DNA of 64,000 nt. Source: SFTJ01 sp045613305 (GTDB lineage Bacteria > Bacteroidota > Bacteroidia > Bacteroidales > Muribaculaceae). Each line of letters starts with the position of its first letter. Position 1 is the first letter of the stretch. Made by a program: the position numbers and the translations under genes. A model generated the notes under the pieces. That model ran no database searches. It saw only the letters and a program-made list of their open reading frames with translations, and was not told where the DNA came from. Where the stretch lies: the NCBI GenBank assembly GCA_045613305.1, contig JAZLAU010000011.1, positions 111,893 through 175,892 of the forward strand, read 5' to 3'. Shown piece after piece: positions 62,883-64,000 of the stretch.

Positions 62883-63253
62883 TATTTCTTTACCTCCTTT
62901 CCTTTTATGCGTTTCTTGATTTCGTCATATGATGAATCTGGCCACCAAGAACTAATACGCATTTTAAATGCTTTACCTATGGCATTTTTTACAGCTGTTG
63001 CGCAATTATTTGTAAAAAGGTCATATCTTTTTTTGCTACAGCTCTTAAAGCAGTCTATCATCTCTATGTCTTGTTCTGGAGATGAAGGTATGATATATGC
63101 CAAGTCATATCCATAAGTGTTAATTTTTTTATTCATGTAAGATCCACTTGAATTATATTCGCTCTCCAAAAAATCGTATGGACTTATAAAACTATGTTCT
63201 CCCAAATCGTCTTTAGGCAATCCAGCTGCTCCATATAATTCATTCCATATCAC
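62882..63253 (-). CDS. C-terminal half of an Rhs-linked papain-like domain, out of frame
   Basis: A 123-codon frame with only a GTG start (63253). It contains PYDFLESEYN, YDLAYIIPSSPEQD and YDLFTNNCATAVKNAIG, a Cys-bearing stretch like that of permuted papain/NlpC-P60-type domains at Rhs C-termini. The matching His motif (WRHIALLIQD) sits at the end of the Rhs frame just upstream, in another reading frame. The two therefore look like one domain broken by a frameshift between about 63250 and 63280. It may be translated by frameshifting or be dead. Confidence 0.65.
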   Translation of the reverse strand: MIWNELYGAAGLPKDDLGEHSFISPYDFLESEYNSSGSYMNKKINTYGYDLAYIIPSSPEQDIEMIDCFKSCSKKRYDLFTNNCATAVKNAIGKAFKMRISSWWPDSSYDEIKKRIKGKEVKK

Positions 63254-64000
63254 ATCTCCATTTATTATCCTCGTCCTGAATCAATAAAGCTATATGCCTC
63301 CATCCGTTATTCTGTAAACTCAGCACTGCTATGCTATCTCCGCTTTCGTCCTCATACTTCACCGGATTTCCGGCGCACCAAAGGTAGGGGCTGAGGCTGT
63401 AGTATTTCTCGGCTAATGGGTCCATTGTGGTGGTGCGACCAAGCAACAAGTCGTACCAGCGGGCTTCGGAGTCGTATAGGTCGAGGCCGTGGGTGCGGTC
63501 GAGTTCTTTTGCTCCGTATTTATGTGGCTGTGCCGAGGCGGTGGCTGAGAACAGCCCTCCGTAGGGATAGTATTCGTCGCTTTCCGCCACTGTGCCGTCG
63601 TGGCGCACTACACTGCGCACATTGCCTTGGTAGTCTTTAATGTAGTAGTGCAATGTGTCGCTTGCTATATAGCCATTTGGCGTCAACACTCGCTCAAGCG
63701 AGTCATTGCGAAGCACGCAATCGCCGTGATAGTCTACCGTAGATAAATCGTAAAGTATCAACGGAGGAACGATTGGAAGAGTCGGACCGAGGGCATAATT
63801 TGCACTCGCTGTTAATGGCGTGATGTATTCGGCACGCAACTTTCGTCCTGCGGCATCGTAGGTGTAGCGTGTGATTGCGCCTGAGGTGAATGTGATTTCC
63901 CTCGGCATATTGTTCCAATCGTAGGTGATGCTTTCGATGCCGCGGTTAAGGTCCGTTGTCATATTGCCATTGGCATCGTAGGTATAAGCAGCTGAGAAAT
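63240..64000 (-). CDS. Rhs/YD-repeat protein, 3' part (5' end beyond the window)
   Basis: At least 253 codons of an Rhs protein; the open frame continues past the right edge (YTYDANGNMTTDLN can be read at the edge). YD repeats (YTYDAAGRKL), the conserved core YYIKDYQGNVRSVV, YYPYGGLFS, YGAKELDRTHGLDLYDSEARWYDLLLGRTTTMDPLAEKYYSLSPYLWCAGNPVKYEDESGD, split here for length, mark the end of the shell; the effector domain then begins (SIAVLSLQ, GWRHIALLIQD) but the frame stops at 63240. Rhs proteins deliver C-terminal toxins against rival cells. Confidence 0.85.
   Translation of the reverse strand, partial: FSAAYTYDANGNMTTDLNRGIESITYDWNNMPREITFTSGAITRYTYDAAGRKLRAEYITPLTASANYALGPTLPIVPPLILYDLSTVDYHGDCVLRNDSLERVLTPNGYIASDTLHYYIKDYQGNVRSVVRHDGTVAESDEYYPYGGLFSATASAQPHKYGAKELDRTHGLDLYDSEARWYDLLLGRTTTMDPLAEKYYSLSPYLWCAGNPVKYEDESGDSIAVLSLQNNGWRHIALLIQDEDNKWRCDME

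Overview
The window looks like chromosomal DNA from a gut-type Bacteroidales bacterium, possibly of the Muribaculaceae (family-level placement is inference). The evidence is: a SusC/Oar-like TonB-dependent receptor with a BACON-domain lipoprotein, glsA/glsB glycine-lipid genes, Wzi-type and lipocalin-like surface proteins, a fused HisB, a 2-oxoacid:ferredoxin oxidoreductase, and at least five promoters of the Bacteroidetes type (TTTG, 19-20 bases, TAnnTTTG). Shine-Dalgarno sequences are mostly absent, as expected for this group.

Layout. 1-3.8 kb: a secreted GH3 enzyme and two tandem secreted Asn/His-rich paralogues. 3.9-8.5 kb: the operon hisG-hisD-hisC-hisB, preceded by what reads as a complete transcription attenuator: a consensus promoter, a 15-codon leader peptide with six histidines, mutually exclusive hairpins and a terminator. 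8.6-18.9 kb: an OmpA-like lipoprotein, a GH123-type glycosidase, a metallophosphoesterase, an RsiV-like lipoprotein, a two-gene ABC system, an aspartate-type aminotransferase and an M50-like membrane protease. 19.1-22 kb: korA-korB. 22.4-27.3 kb: TonB receptor plus BACON/OB-fold lipoprotein. 27.7-33.9 kb: a MATE transporter and a metH-DUF4286-ruvC set.

34.4-51.9 kb is one long, tightly packed surface-polysaccharide locus on the plus strand. It encodes a flippase (Wzx), an EpsG/Wzy-type polymerase, an initiating sugar-phosphate transferase, eight glycosyltransferases, a pyruvyl transferase, three acyl/acetyltransferases, a DegT aminotransferase and an oddly placed membrane-anchored GH105-like protein. 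Many junctions are ATGA overlaps. The first half (34.4-42.1 kb) and one acyltransferase gene are much more AT-rich than the rest, so the locus is a mosaic.

52.1-57.6 kb (minus strand) holds tRNA-Gln and tyrS, each with its own near-identical promoter, and then a promoter-led operon glsA-glsB-wzi-lipocalin that joins glycine-lipid synthesis to capsule attachment. 57.7-61.4 kb holds a polytopic membrane protein, a DUF115 protein and a GH29 fucosidase. The right end carries the 3' part of an Rhs/YD-repeat gene whose C-terminal permuted papain-like domain is split between two frames, followed by a membrane protein that could be its immunity partner.

The most interesting item is the histidine attenuator at 3893-4107. 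Next come the frameshifted Rhs effector, the GH105-like protein inside a biosynthetic locus, the glsAB-wzi operon and the paralogous secreted repeat proteins.
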